64,000 nt of DNA from Ensifer adhaerens (GCF_002007205.1 NZ_LAZS01000014.1:310001-374000); one strand, 5' to 3'; positions 1 through 8,538 are shown, numbered from the stretch's first letter. Made by a program: numbers and translations. Notes: a model not told the origin generated them from the sequence alone.

Positions 1-1
1 C

Positions 2-553
2 GCCTGGAAGGAAGGTTCCCACACCGCCCGCTTCGGCGAGATCGAGCAGCGCGGCATCGCGCTGACGCCCAAGGGCCGCGCGCTCTATGACGACCTGCTC
101 GACGCCTCGCGCAAGATCGTCCGGCCAGCCGCTGACGGCTCCAACGCGCGCGAATACGAGGCGGCGCTGGCCAAGGCTTTCGAGCCTTTCCCGGACAGCT
201 GGGCAGGCATCCGCGAAGCCGGGCTCGGCTACTTCAGCTATTCGCTGACGGATAAGGGCCGCAAGGCCGGCGTCTCCGCGGCACGCGACATCGAAGCCCT
301 CATCGCCGACGGCCTCGTCCAGTTCGACGCAATCGTCTATGAAGACTTCCTGCCGGTCAGTGCCGCGGGTATCTTCCAGTCGAACCTCGGCGACGGCGCG
401 CAGCAAGACTTCGTCGCGAGCCCGAATCAGAAGCGCTTCGAGGCCGATCTCGGCGCCACCGTGCTCAACGAGTTCGACCACTATGCCGGCATCGAGCAGG
501 CTTCGATCGAAAGCTGCATCCGAGCCTTGACCGGCGCCATCGCTGCGGAATGA
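2..553 (+). CDS. hglS: 2-oxoadipate dioxygenase/decarboxylase (HglS, DUF1338), C-terminal part
   Basis: This is the last 183 codons of a gene that begins upstream of the window. The frame is open from the left edge to a TGA. The stretch HTARFGEIEQRG near the start of the fragment and EDFLPVSAAGIFQSNL about 115 residues in are hallmarks of the DUF1338/YdcJ family. Characterised members (HglS of Pseudomonas putida) are metal-dependent enzymes that convert 2-oxoadipate to D-2-hydroxyglutarate in lysine breakdown. The next gene starts 10 bases after the stop and encodes a D-2-hydroxyglutarate dehydrogenase-like protein, followed by an AmaB-like dehydrogenase and an aminotransferase, which supports this role. 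The N-terminal half and its metal ligands cannot be seen. Function is by family and context. Confidence 0.85.
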   Translation, partial: AWKEGSHTARFGEIEQRGIALTPKGRALYDDLLDASRKIVRPAADGSNAREYEAALAKAFEPFPDSWAGIREAGLGYFSYSLTDKGRKAGVSAARDIEALIADGLVQFDAIVYEDFLPVSAAGIFQSNLGDGAQQDFVASPNQKRFEADLGATVLNEFDHYAGIEQASIESCIRALTGAIAAE

Positions 554-563
554 TACTGGCCTG

Positions 564-1985
564 ATGATCGACAAACTGCACATCGACGCGCTCGCCGGCA
601 TCCTTGGAGACAAGGGTGTCGTCACGCGTCCGGAAGACCTGGAAGCCTACGAGACCGGCGCGCGCTACGATCGCGGCCGGACCTCGCTCGTGCTGCGGCC
701 GGCGACGACCGAAGAGGTTTCCGCCGTTGTGGCCTATTGCGTCACGAGCGGCATCGCGCTGATCCCGCAGTCCGGCAATACGGGCCTCGTCTCCGGCTCT
801 ACCCCGGACCCGTCGGGCGATGAAGCCGTGCTCAGCCTCGACCGGCTGGCGAAACGCTTCGAGCTCGACCTCGACAACCGCTCGGTGCGGCTCGACGCCG
901 GCTTCCGGCTGTCCGATCTCAACCGGAAGCTGGAAGAGCACGGCCTGTTCTTCCCGATCGATCTCGGCGCCGACCCGCGCATCGGCGGCATGATCGCCAC
1001 CAATACCGGCGGATCGCGCTTCCTGAAATACGGCGACGTGCGCCGCAACACGCTCGGCCTCAAGGTCGTGCTGGCGGACGCGGACGGCACCGTGCTCGAC
1101 CTGCAATGCGACCTGCGTAAGAACAACACCGGCGTCGACTGGAAACAGATCTTCGTCGGCACCTCGGGCGCCTTCGGCATCGTCACCGAATGCGTGTTGA
1201 ACCTCGAGCGCTTGCCGCAGCAGACGGCAACGGCACTGCTGGTTCCTGCCAGCGGCGCTCACGTGCTACCGCTGCTTCGCGCCATGGAAGAGCGCCTCGG
1301 CGCCTATCTCTCGGCTTTCGAGGGCATGTCGAAGAATGCCGTCACGGCGGCCTTCGCCCATGTGCCGTCACTGAAGAACCCGTTCCAGGCTGGCCAAGTC
1401 CCCGACTACGTCATCCTCGCCGAGATCAGCCGCACCTGGGCCCCGCGCGAAGGCGAACAGTCGCTCGACGCCGTGCTGGAATCAGCACTCGCCGAGATCT
1501 GGGAGATGGAAGAGGCGCCGCTCGCCGACGCTTTCGTCGGCCCGCCGCACGAAATCTGGGCGTTGCGCCACGCGCTGTCCGAGGGCGTCAAGCACCTCGG
1601 CAAGCTGATCGCCTTCGACGTCTCCTTCCGCAGAGGTGACATCATGGCCTTCTGCGACCATATGAAGGCCGAAATGCCCTCGAAGTTCCCGGATGTGACC
1701 GTCTGCGATTTCGGCCATATCGGCGACGGCGGCGTGCACTTCAACCTCGTCGTGCCGAAGGACAGCGACCTTCTCAAGGACGAGACTTTCGAGCCGCGGC
1801 TGCGCGAATGGGTTTTCGCCGTCGCCGTCGAGGAGTATCACGGCAGCTTCAGCGCGGAACATGCGATCGGCCGCCGCAATCAGGCCTATTACGACCTTTA
1901 TACGCCAGACAAACTCAAGGATATGGCCGCGGGCCTGAAGACGCTGACCTCGCCGGCAAAGCTCGGCAGCGTGCGTTTCGGATAG
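564..1985 (+). CDS. FAD-binding oxidase, probable D-2-hydroxyglutarate dehydrogenase
   Basis: A 473-residue flavoprotein of the VAO/FAD_binding_4 family. PQSGNTGLVSGSTPD (residues 68-82) and GADPRIGGMIATNTGG (135-150) form the FAD-binding N-terminal domain. The C-terminal FAD-oxidase domain carries HIGDGGVHFN near residue 390 and EHAIGRRN further on, typical of D-lactate/D-2-hydroxyglutarate dehydrogenases. Length fits the family. The expected reaction is D-2-hydroxyglutarate to 2-oxoglutarate with electrons passed to an acceptor such as ETF or quinone. It lies 10 bases after hglS, whose product would be its substrate, so translational coupling is likely; no strong ribosome-binding site is visible. 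A glycolate or D-lactate oxidase role is the alternative; context favours D-2-hydroxyglutarate. Confidence 0.85.
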   Translation: MIDKLHIDALAGILGDKGVVTRPEDLEAYETGARYDRGRTSLVLRPATTEEVSAVVAYCVTSGIALIPQSGNTGLVSGSTPDPSGDEAVLSLDRLAKRFELDLDNRSVRLDAGFRLSDLNRKLEEHGLFFPIDLGADPRIGGMIATNTGGSRFLKYGDVRRNTLGLKVVLADADGTVLDLQCDLRKNNTGVDWKQIFVGTSGAFGIVTECVLNLERLPQQTATALLVPASGAHVLPLLRAMEERLGAYLSAFEGMSKNAVTAAFAHVPSLKNPFQAGQVPDYVILAEISRTWAPREGEQSLDAVLESALAEIWEMEEAPLADAFVGPPHEIWALRHALSEGVKHLGKLIAFDVSFRRGDIMAFCDHMKAEMPSKFPDVTVCDFGHIGDGGVHFNLVVPKDSDLLKDETFEPRLREWVFAVAVEEYHGSFSAEHAIGRRNQAYYDLYTPDKLKDMAAGLKTLTSPAKLGSVRFG

Positions 1986-1990
1986 GCCAG

Positions 1991-2030
1991 AGCGGGAATG
2001 ATGTGTGCGGTTTTCCGCCCGCATGCCGCT
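1991..2030. repeat. Imperfect intergenic palindrome
   Basis: Between the flavoprotein and the aldehyde dehydrogenase, AGCGG (1991-1995) pairs with CCGCT (2026-2030) and GCGG (2007-2010) pairs with CCGC (2015-2018) around a TTTT loop. It could be an interspersed palindrome or an intra-operon mRNA stem. No T-run follows, so it is not an obvious terminator. Confidence 0.3.
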
Positions 2031-2069
2031 CCAACGAATGATCTAAACCAATAAAACGGGAGTCAGACC

Positions 2070-3602
2070 ATGAACATCGCAACCAAGAAAGTCGACGTGA
2101 CCAAGGAAGCCGCAGCGCTTCTCGAAAAGATGGGCGTCGCCAAGGAACTCTATACCGGCGGCGACATGCCGTCCTTCAGCCCGGTCACCGGCGAAAAGAT
2201 CGGCAACCTCAAGACGGTTTCTGCCGCTGAAGCCGCCGCCAAGATCGAACAGGCCCATGAAGCCTTCAAGGCCTGGCGCCTCGTTCCGGCCCCGAAGCGC
2301 GGCGAACTGATCCGCCTGCTCGGCGAAGAACTGCGCGCCTTCAAGGCTGACCTCGGCCGCCTGGTTTCGATCGAAGCCGGCAAGATCACCTCCGAAGGCC
2401 TCGGCGAAGTCCAGGAAATGATCGACATCTGCGATTTCGCCGTCGGTCTCTCCCGCCAGCTCTACGGTCTGACGATCGCCACCGAGCGTCCCGGCCACCG
2501 CATGATGGAAACCTGGCACCCGCTCGGCGTCGTCGGCGTCATCTCGGCCTTCAACTTCCCGGTCGCCGTCTGGTCGTGGAATGCGGCGCTCGCCATCGTC
2601 TGCGGCAACTCCGTCGTCTGGAAGCCGTCTGAAAAGACCCCGCTCACCGCGCTTGCCTCGCAGGCGATCTTCGAGCGTGCGCTCGCCCGCTTCGGCGATG
2701 CCCCGGCAGGCCTGTCGCAGGTGCTGATCGGCGACCGCACCGTCGGTGAAGTTCTCGTCGACAACCCGAAAGTTCCGCTCGTTTCGGCCACCGGCTCGAC
2801 CCGCATGGGCCGCGACGTCGGCCCGCGCCTCGCCAAGCGCTTTGCCCGCGCCATCCTCGAACTCGGCGGCAACAATGCCGGCATCGTCTGCCCGTCGGCC
2901 GATCTCGACATGGCTCTGCGCGCCATCGCCTTCGGCGCCATGGGCACCGCCGGCCAGCGTTGCACCACCATGCGCCGCCTGTTCGTGCATGAAAGCGTCT
3001 ACGACCAGCTCGTTCCGCGCCTGAAGAAGGCCTACGGTTCGGTCTCTGTCGGTAACCCGCTCGAAACCACCGCCCTCGTCGGCCCGCTTGTCGACAAGGC
3101 TGCCTTCGACGGCATGCAGAAGGCAATCGCTGAAGCCAAGTCGCATGGCGGCAGCGTCACTGGCGGCGAGCGCGTCGAGCTCGGCTATGACAACGGCTAC
3201 TACGCCAAGCCCGCTCTCGTCGAAATGCCCAAGCAGGCCGGACCGGTTCTCGAAGAAACCTTCGCGCCGATCCTCTACGTCATGAAGTACAGCGACTTCG
3301 ACGCCGTCGTTGCCGACCACAATGCGGTCGCAGCCGGCCTGTCGTCCTCGATCTTCACCCGCGACATGCAGGAATCCGAACGCTTCCTCGCCGTCGACGG
3401 CTCGGATTGCGGCATCGCCAACGTCAACATCGGCACCTCGGGCGCTGAAATCGGCGGCGCCTTTGGTGGCGAAAAGGAAACCGGCGGCGGCCGCGAATCC
3501 GGCTCGGACTCGTGGAAGGCCTATATGCGCCGCGCCACCAACACGGTGAACTATTCGAAGGCTCTGCCGCTGGCGCAGGGCGTGTCGTTCGACATCGAAT
3601 AA
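2070..3602 (+). CDS. amaB: L-piperidine-6-carboxylate / aminoadipate-semialdehyde dehydrogenase (ALDH7 family)
   Basis: A 510-residue NAD(P)-dependent aldehyde dehydrogenase of the ALDH7/antiquitin type. The catalytic Cys298 sits in GQRCTTMRR and the general base Glu264 in LELGGNNAG. The C-terminal block GGEKETGGGRESGSDSWKAY is diagnostic for ALDH7A1/AmaB, which oxidises L-2-aminoadipate 6-semialdehyde (in equilibrium with piperideine-6-carboxylate) to L-2-aminoadipate. The ATG is preceded by a GGGAG ribosome-binding site. It lies 84 bases after the D-2-hydroxyglutarate dehydrogenase gene and 23 before an aminotransferase, so the enzymes before and after it in the lysine pathway are neighbours. 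Betaine-aldehyde or other ALDH roles are unlikely given the ALDH7 signature. Confidence 0.9.
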   Translation: MNIATKKVDVTKEAAALLEKMGVAKELYTGGDMPSFSPVTGEKIGNLKTVSAAEAAAKIEQAHEAFKAWRLVPAPKRGELIRLLGEELRAFKADLGRLVSIEAGKITSEGLGEVQEMIDICDFAVGLSRQLYGLTIATERPGHRMMETWHPLGVVGVISAFNFPVAVWSWNAALAIVCGNSVVWKPSEKTPLTALASQAIFERALARFGDAPAGLSQVLIGDRTVGEVLVDNPKVPLVSATGSTRMGRDVGPRLAKRFARAILELGGNNAGIVCPSADLDMALRAIAFGAMGTAGQRCTTMRRLFVHESVYDQLVPRLKKAYGSVSVGNPLETTALVGPLVDKAAFDGMQKAIAEAKSHGGSVTGGERVELGYDNGYYAKPALVEMPKQAGPVLEETFAPILYVMKYSDFDAVVADHNAVAAGLSSSIFTRDMQESERFLAVDGSDCGIANVNIGTSGAEIGGAFGGEKETGGGRESGSDSWKAYMRRATNTVNYSKALPLAQGVSFDIE

Positions 3603-3625
3603 TTGGCACCAGGTAGGCATCGACC

Positions 3626-4858
3626 ATGACCATCAACCCAACGGTCAAGGAGGCGGGCTTTGAGCCCGCCTCGCGGATCTCCTCGATCGGAGTGTCCGAA
3701 ATCCTGAAGATCGGCGCCCGCGCGCAAGCCATGAAGCGCGAAGGCAAGCCGGTGATCATCCTCGGCGCCGGCGAGCCGGACTTCGACACGCCCGATTATG
3801 TCAAGGACGCCGCCTGCGAAGCGATCAAGCGCGGCGACACCAAGTACACCGCCCTCGATGGCACGCCGGAGCTGAAGAAGGCAATCCGCGAAAAATTCCA
3901 GCGTGAAAACGGCCTCGCCTACGAGCAGGACGAGATCACGGTGGCGACCGGCGCCAAGCAGATCCTGTTCAACGCCATGATGGCGTCGATCAATCCTGGC
4001 GACGAGGTGGTCATCCCGACGCCCTACTGGACCTCCTATTCGGATATCGTCCAGATCTGCGAAGGCAAGCCGGTTCTGATCCCCTGCGACGCCTCCTCCG
4101 GCTTCCGGCTGACCGCCGACAAGCTCGAAGCGGCGATCACACCGAAGACGCGCTGGGTGCTCTTGAACTCGCCGTCGAACCCGTCGGGTGCGGCCTATAG
4201 TGCGAGCGACTACCGCCCGCTGCTCGACGTGCTCCTGAAGCATCCGCATGTGTGGCTGCTGGTCGACGACATGTACGAGCACATCGTCTATGACGGCTTC
4301 CGCTTTGTCACCCCGGCCCAACTCGAGCCCCGGCTCAAGGACCGGACGCTGACCGTGAACGGCGTCTCCAAGGCCTATGCCATGACCGGCTGGCGCATCG
4401 GCTATGCCGGCGGTCCGCGCGACCTGATCAAGGCGATGGCCGTCGTCCAGAGCCAGGCGACCTCCTGCCCCTCCTCCGTCAGCCAGGCCGCTTCGGTTGC
4501 CGCGCTGACTGGTCCGCAGGAGTTCCTGAAGGAACGGACCGCCAGCTTCCAACGCCGCCGCGACCTCGTCGTCAACGGCCTCAACGCCATCGACGGTCTC
4601 GACTGCCGCGTTCCGGAAGGTGCCTTCTACACCTTCTCCGGCTGCGCCGGCATGCTCGGCAAGGTCACGTCCTCGGGCAAGACGATCGAGACGGATACGG
4701 ACTTCTGCGCCTACCTGCTCGATGATGCCCATGTGGCCGTCGTTCCGGGCTCGGCCTTCGGTCTGTCGCCCTTCTTCCGCATCTCCTATGCGACCTCGGA
4801 AGCGGAACTGAAGGAAGCGCTCAAGCGCATCGCCGACGCCTGCGCGCGGCTTTCGTAG
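3626..4858 (+). CDS. Class I/II PLP aminotransferase, probable 2-aminoadipate aminotransferase
   Basis: A 410-residue fold-type I aminotransferase of the bacterial aspartate aminotransferase (I-gamma) group. GAGEPDFDTP near residue 50, NSPSNPSGAAY around 183 and the PLP-binding Lys249 in SKAYAMTGWRIGY are present. AGGTAGG precedes the ATG at good spacing. By sequence alone it would be called aspartate aminotransferase (AatA-like). Its position directly after amaB, in a run that also has hglS and the D-2-hydroxyglutarate dehydrogenase, makes conversion of L-2-aminoadipate to 2-oxoadipate the most economical role. That substrate is an inference from context; residues cannot distinguish it here. 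Confidence 0.85.
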   Translation: MTINPTVKEAGFEPASRISSIGVSEILKIGARAQAMKREGKPVIILGAGEPDFDTPDYVKDAACEAIKRGDTKYTALDGTPELKKAIREKFQRENGLAYEQDEITVATGAKQILFNAMMASINPGDEVVIPTPYWTSYSDIVQICEGKPVLIPCDASSGFRLTADKLEAAITPKTRWVLLNSPSNPSGAAYSASDYRPLLDVLLKHPHVWLLVDDMYEHIVYDGFRFVTPAQLEPRLKDRTLTVNGVSKAYAMTGWRIGYAGGPRDLIKAMAVVQSQATSCPSSVSQAASVAALTGPQEFLKERTASFQRRRDLVVNGLNAIDGLDCRVPEGAFYTFSGCAGMLGKVTSSGKTIETDTDFCAYLLDDAHVAVVPGSAFGLSPFFRISYATSEAELKEALKRIADACARLS

Positions 4859-4892
4859 TCGGGTAGTTTGGCCCCTCGGGCCTCGGAGATCT

Positions 4893-5107
4893 GCCCCTCA
4901 CCCTAGCCCTCTCCCCGCCTGCGGGGAGAGGGGACGGTCGAGATCGCCGCACCTCCCCTTTTCATCTCCATCGACGAACTCTTTGGTTGGCGTCGCTTCG
5001 CAATGAGAAGCTCCGCATCCCCACGGTCCTAAGACGGATCGAGCGCAAGCAGCATGTCCCTTCGCCCCGCTTGCGGGGAGAAGGTCGCGGCAGCGGGATG
5101 AGGGGCA
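4893..5107. repeat. Composite REP-like inverted repeat element between convergent genes
   Basis: Two related GC-rich palindromes face each other about 120 bases apart. The first has a perfect 12-bp stem CCCTCTCCCCGC/GCGGGGAGAGGG (4907-4932) after GCCCCTCACCC. The second has a 12-bp stem with one mismatch (5059-5084) and runs in the opposite sense, ending in GGATGAGGGGC. The outer GCCCCTCA and TGAGGGGC ends are themselves inverted. This is the architecture of a bacterial interspersed mosaic element. The CCCCTCACCCTAGCCCTCTCCCCGC type of sequence is common between genes in rhizobia and related bacteria. It sits between the aminotransferase and the oppositely oriented XRE regulator and may also end transcription. 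Confidence 0.7.
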
Positions 5108-5123
5108 GCCCCGAACGCCCCCC

Positions 5124-5672
5124 TCAAAATGTCGGAGGCGTACAGGCGCTGATAACCTCACAGGGCACTGGCCCGACGCAACGAAACCGGTGCGGCCGCC
5201 GGCTTTCGAAATAATAGGCATCGCCAGGCCCCAGAATCCGCCGCTCGTCATCGACGGTGACCTCGATGCGGCCCGAAAGCACGATGCCCCCCTCCTCGCC
5301 ATCATGCACCAGTGGCACCTTCCCGGTATCGGCGCCCGGCTGATAGACCTCCTTCAGGATCTGCAGGCTGCGGCCAAAGAGGTTTTCGCCGATCTGGCGG
5401 TAGGAAATCGGTCCCTTGCCGATCTCGACCAGCTCCTCCGCCGCGTAGAACGCCTTGCGCGGTCGTTCCGGTTCGAAGGAGAAGAACTCCGCAAGCCCGA
5501 TCGGGATCCCGTCGAGAATACGCTTCAGCGCGCCGACGGATGGATTGGAGGCATTCGATTCGATCAGCGAGATCGTCGAATTGGTCACGCCGGCGCGTTT
5601 GGCCAGTTCGCGCTGCGACAGATTGTGCATGAGTCTCAGATGGCGAAGCCGGTTTCCGATATCGACGCTCAC
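5124..5672 (-). CDS. XRE-family HTH regulator with C-terminal cupin domain
   Basis: A 182-residue regulator with an HTH_3 domain at residues about 5-60 (RHLRLMHNLSQRELAKRAGV, TNSTISLIESN) and a cupin_2 domain at about 105-175 ending in GPGDAYYFESRRPHRF. This is the PuuR-like architecture typical of regulators of amine and amino-acid catabolism, in which the cupin probably senses a small ligand. The frame opens with GTG; no ATG lies upstream in frame. It is divergent from the omega-transaminase gene and convergent with the lysine cluster, so the transaminase is the likeliest target, and itself. TGTTC half-sites lie in the shared upstream region. Confidence 0.9.
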   Translation of the reverse strand: MSVDIGNRLRHLRLMHNLSQRELAKRAGVTNSTISLIESNASNPSVGALKRILDGIPIGLAEFFSFEPERPRKAFYAAEELVEIGKGPISYRQIGENLFGRSLQILKEVYQPGADTGKVPLVHDGEEGGIVLSGRIEVTVDDERRILGPGDAYYFESRRPHRFRCVGPVPCEVISACTPPTF

Positions 5673-5686
5673 GGGTGCACGATTCC

Positions 5687-5732
5687 CTGTTCAGGTTGTT
5701 CGAAATAGCGCAAACACGTTGCCTCTGAACAA
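5687..5732. promoter_or_regulatory. TGTTC half-sites in divergent regulator/transaminase promoter
   Basis: CTGTTCAG (5687-5694), TTGTTCGA (5696-5703) and the inverted CTGAACAA (5725-5732) repeat one motif in the 148 bases between the XRE-cupin gene and the transaminase gene. The arrangement suits binding by the adjacent regulator. The assignment is by position only. Confidence 0.4.
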
Positions 5733-5820
5733 TAAATTTCAATGGCTTAACTGACAGCAGAAAAGGACTTGTTTGGCAAATCAAATCATGGCGTCAATCG
5801 CCGACCTTGAGGAGGATGCC

Positions 5821-7158
5821 ATGAACCAGCACACCAAACCCAACGCCCCCGTTCTCGACAGCTATTGGATGCCGTTTACCGCCAACCGGCAGTTCAAGCA
5901 GGCTCCGCGCCTGCTCGCGTCCGCCGAAGGGATGCATTACACCAGCACCGATGGCCGCACGATCCTCGACGGCACTGCCGGGCTCTGGTGCGTCAACGCT
6001 GGCCATGGCCGCCGCCAGATCGCCGCCGCCGTCGAGCGCCAGCTTTCGACCATGGACTTCGCCCCCTCCTTCCAGATGGGCCATCCGATCGCCTTCGACT
6101 TCGCCGAACGCCTGGCCGAGATTGCGCCCGGCCTGGAAGGACAGAAGCTCGACCGCGTCTTCTTCACCGGCTCCGGCTCGGAATCGGTCGACACTGCCCT
6201 GAAGATGGCGATCGCCTATCAGCGTGCGATCGGCCAGGGCACCCGCACGCGCCTGATCGGCCGCGAGCGTGGCTATCACGGCGTCGGCTTCGGCGGCATT
6301 TCGGTCGGCGGCATTCTCAACAACCGCCGCGTCTTCCCGCAACTTCCTGGCTCGGACCACCTGCGCCACACGCATGACCCCGCGAAGAACGCCTTCGTCA
6401 AGGGCCAGCCGGAACACGGCGCCGAGCTTGCCGACGATCTTGAGCGGCTGGTGGCGCTGCATGGCGCCGAAACCATCGCCGCCTGCATCGTCGAACCCGT
6501 CGCCGGCTCGACCGGCGTGCTGATCCCGCCGAAGGGTTATCTCGAACGCCTGCGCGCGATCTGCGACAAGCACGGCATTCTCCTGATCTTCGACGAAGTC
6601 ATCACCGGCTTCGGCCGCCTCGGCGCCGCCTTCGCCACCGACTTCTTCGGTGTAATCCCGGATATGGTGACGGCGGCCAAGGGTCTCACCAACGGCGCGA
6701 TCCCGATGGGCGCGGTCTTTGCCAGCCGCAAGGTGCACGATGCGCTGATGCATGGGCCCGAAAACGCGATCGAGCTCTTCCACGGCTACACCTATTCCGG
6801 CCACCCGGCCGCCTGTGCCGCCGGTATCGCCACGCTCGACATCTACCGTGACGAGGGCCTGATGACCCGCGCCGTCGAGCTGCAGGACGCCTGGCACGAC
6901 GCCATGCACTCGCTGAAGGGCCTGCCCAACGTCATCGACATCCGCACCATCGGGCTCATCGCCGGCATCGAGTTGCAATCGCGCGACGGCGCCATCGGCG
7001 CCCGTGCCTACGACGTCTTCATCGATTGCTTCGAAAAGGGCCTGCTGATCCGCGTCACCGGCGACATCATCGCCTTCTCGCCGCCACTGATCGCCGAAGA
7101 AAAGCACTTCGGCGAGATCGTCTCGATCCTCGGCGATGCGCTGAAGCGCGCCAAGTAA
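5821..7158 (+). CDS. Omega-amino acid:pyruvate aminotransferase (class III)
   Basis: A 445-residue class III PLP aminotransferase resembling Pseudomonas beta-alanine:pyruvate transaminase from its first residues (SYWMPFTANRQFK) onward. FTGSGSESVDTALKMA binds the cofactor phosphate, IFDEVITGFGR supplies the pyridine-binding Asp, and Lys287 in AAKGLTNGAIPMG is the Schiff-base lysine. The frame can be extended to 5773, but the ATG at 5821 has GAGGAGG six bases upstream and is preferred. Substrates in the family include beta-alanine, 4-aminobutyrate and other omega-amino acids with pyruvate. It is divergent from an XRE-cupin regulator. A direct part in the neighbouring lysine route, such as removal of an omega-amino group, is possible but not shown. 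Confidence 0.9.
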   Translation: MNQHTKPNAPVLDSYWMPFTANRQFKQAPRLLASAEGMHYTSTDGRTILDGTAGLWCVNAGHGRRQIAAAVERQLSTMDFAPSFQMGHPIAFDFAERLAEIAPGLEGQKLDRVFFTGSGSESVDTALKMAIAYQRAIGQGTRTRLIGRERGYHGVGFGGISVGGILNNRRVFPQLPGSDHLRHTHDPAKNAFVKGQPEHGAELADDLERLVALHGAETIAACIVEPVAGSTGVLIPPKGYLERLRAICDKHGILLIFDEVITGFGRLGAAFATDFFGVIPDMVTAAKGLTNGAIPMGAVFASRKVHDALMHGPENAIELFHGYTYSGHPAACAAGIATLDIYRDEGLMTRAVELQDAWHDAMHSLKGLPNVIDIRTIGLIAGIELQSRDGAIGARAYDVFIDCFEKGLLIRVTGDIIAFSPPLIAEEKHFGEIVSILGDALKRAK

Positions 7159-7178
7159 GTCCAGGCAAGTCAAAACAG

Positions 7179-7210
7179 CGCCGCCGCCGAAGATCTCGGC
7201 GGCGGCGTTT
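7179..7210. terminator. Hairpin terminator between convergent genes
   Basis: A perfect 12-bp stem CGCCGCCGCCGA/TCGGCGGCGGCG with a 5-base loop is followed by TTTGCATTT and preceded by CAAAAC. It lies 20 bases after the transaminase stop and before the end of the glycerate kinase gene on the other strand. Confidence 0.75.
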
Positions 7211-7263
7211 GCATTTCGAGTGCAAGGTCGAATCCGGCTAACGTTTCAGCGAGCGAGCCCCGC

Positions 7264-8538
7264 TTAACGAATGAGAAGCGCCCGGAAATCATTGACATTG
7301 GTTCCGGTCGGTCCAGGCGCGAAGAGATCGCCGCTTGCCGCAAACGCCGACCAGGCGTCATGGCGGGCGAGATGGAGCCGCGGGTCGATGCCCGCCGCGC
7401 GCATGCGGGCAATGCTCTGTCCATCCGCAAAGGCGCCGGCATTGTCTTCAGAACCGTCGATGCCGTCCGTGTCAGCCGCGAGCGCATCAATCCCCGAGAC
7501 ACCGTCGATATCGAGCGCCAGTGACAACAGGAACTCACTGTTGCGCCCACCCTTGCCGTAGTCCTTGCCGGATATCGTCACCGTCGTCTCACCGCCGGAA
7601 AGCAGGACCACCGGCTTGTCGAAAGGACGGTTCCTCAGCGCCACTTCGCAGGCAAGTGCTGCATGCATGCGGCCGATATCACGCGCTTCACCCTCTATCG
7701 CGTCGGAAAGGATGTGCGCCTCGATGCCGAGTTCCCCGGCCTTGGCCGCGGCCGCTTCGAGCGAGACGGCAGCCGACGCGATCACGTGACATTCGTGCGC
7801 GGCGAACCTTGCGTCATCCGGATCGGGCGCCGCGGCCGTCTCCGACCGCAGATGCGCTATCACTCCTCCCGGTAGTTCCATGCGGTAGCGGGCAATGATC
7901 TCAAGCGTCTCCTCTGTCGTGCTGCTGTCGGGAACGGTCGGCCCCGACGCGACGAAGGCCGGGTTGTCGCCGGGAACGTCGGAGACGACTAGGCTGACGA
8001 CGCGCGCCGGGAAGGCCGCCGCGGCGAGCCGGCCGCCCTTGATCCGTGACACGTGTTTTCGCACGACGTTCATCGCCGAGATCGGTGCGCCCGAGGCGAG
8101 CAACGCCTTGTTGACGGCAATCTCGTCGGCAAGCGTCAGACCCGCGGGCGGCGCCGGCAGCAACGCCGAACCGCCGCCGGAGATCAAGGCGATGGCGAGG
8201 TCATCCGCGGTCAGCCCCTCGACTGCCTTCAGCAATGCGTCCGAAGCGGCAAGCCCGGCTTCGTCCGGCACCGGATGGGCGGATTGCAGCACGGTGATCG
8301 TGTCGCACCGCTCCACCGGCCCATGCCGCGCCACCACCGTGCCACTGAAAGGGTGCGGCCAGAGCTTCTCGAAGGCAGCCGCCATCTGGCTTGCCGCCTT
8401 GCCGGCGCCGACGACCACCGTCCGCCCTTTCGGTGGCTCAGGCAGATGCGCCTTAATCGCCTCATAGGGATCGGCGGCGCGAACGGCCGCCTCGAAGAGC
8501 TCTGTCAGGAAGGGACGCGCTTCGATCATCGCTGCCAC
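7264..8538 (-). CDS. Glycerate 2-kinase (DUF4147/MOFRL family)
   Basis: A glycerate kinase of the GckA/TtuD type. The N-terminal DUF4147 domain has VVVGAGKAASQMA near residue 40, LISGGGSALLPAP near 118 and SDVPGD near 188. The C-terminal MOFRL domain has LLSGGETTVTI and GGRNSEF. The enzyme makes 2-phosphoglycerate from D-glycerate and ATP, feeding lower glycolysis. The 424-codon frame opens with GTG immediately after the stop of the Dabb gene; an ATG three codons in (8529) is an alternative start. It is the last gene of a GMC oxidoreductase-Dabb-glycerate kinase operon whose promoter carries a LacI-type operator, so this copy probably serves a sugar or sugar-acid pathway rather than general C2 metabolism. 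Confidence 0.9.
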   Translation of the reverse strand: MAAMIEARPFLTELFEAAVRAADPYEAIKAHLPEPPKGRTVVVGAGKAASQMAAAFEKLWPHPFSGTVVARHGPVERCDTITVLQSAHPVPDEAGLAASDALLKAVEGLTADDLAIALISGGGSALLPAPPAGLTLADEIAVNKALLASGAPISAMNVVRKHVSRIKGGRLAAAAFPARVVSLVVSDVPGDNPAFVASGPTVPDSSTTEETLEIIARYRMELPGGVIAHLRSETAAAPDPDDARFAAHECHVIASAAVSLEAAAAKAGELGIEAHILSDAIEGEARDIGRMHAALACEVALRNRPFDKPVVLLSGGETTVTISGKDYGKGGRNSEFLLSLALDIDGVSGIDALAADTDGIDGSEDNAGAFADGQSIARMRAAGIDPRLHLARHDAWSAFAASGDLFAPGPTGTNVNDFRALLIR

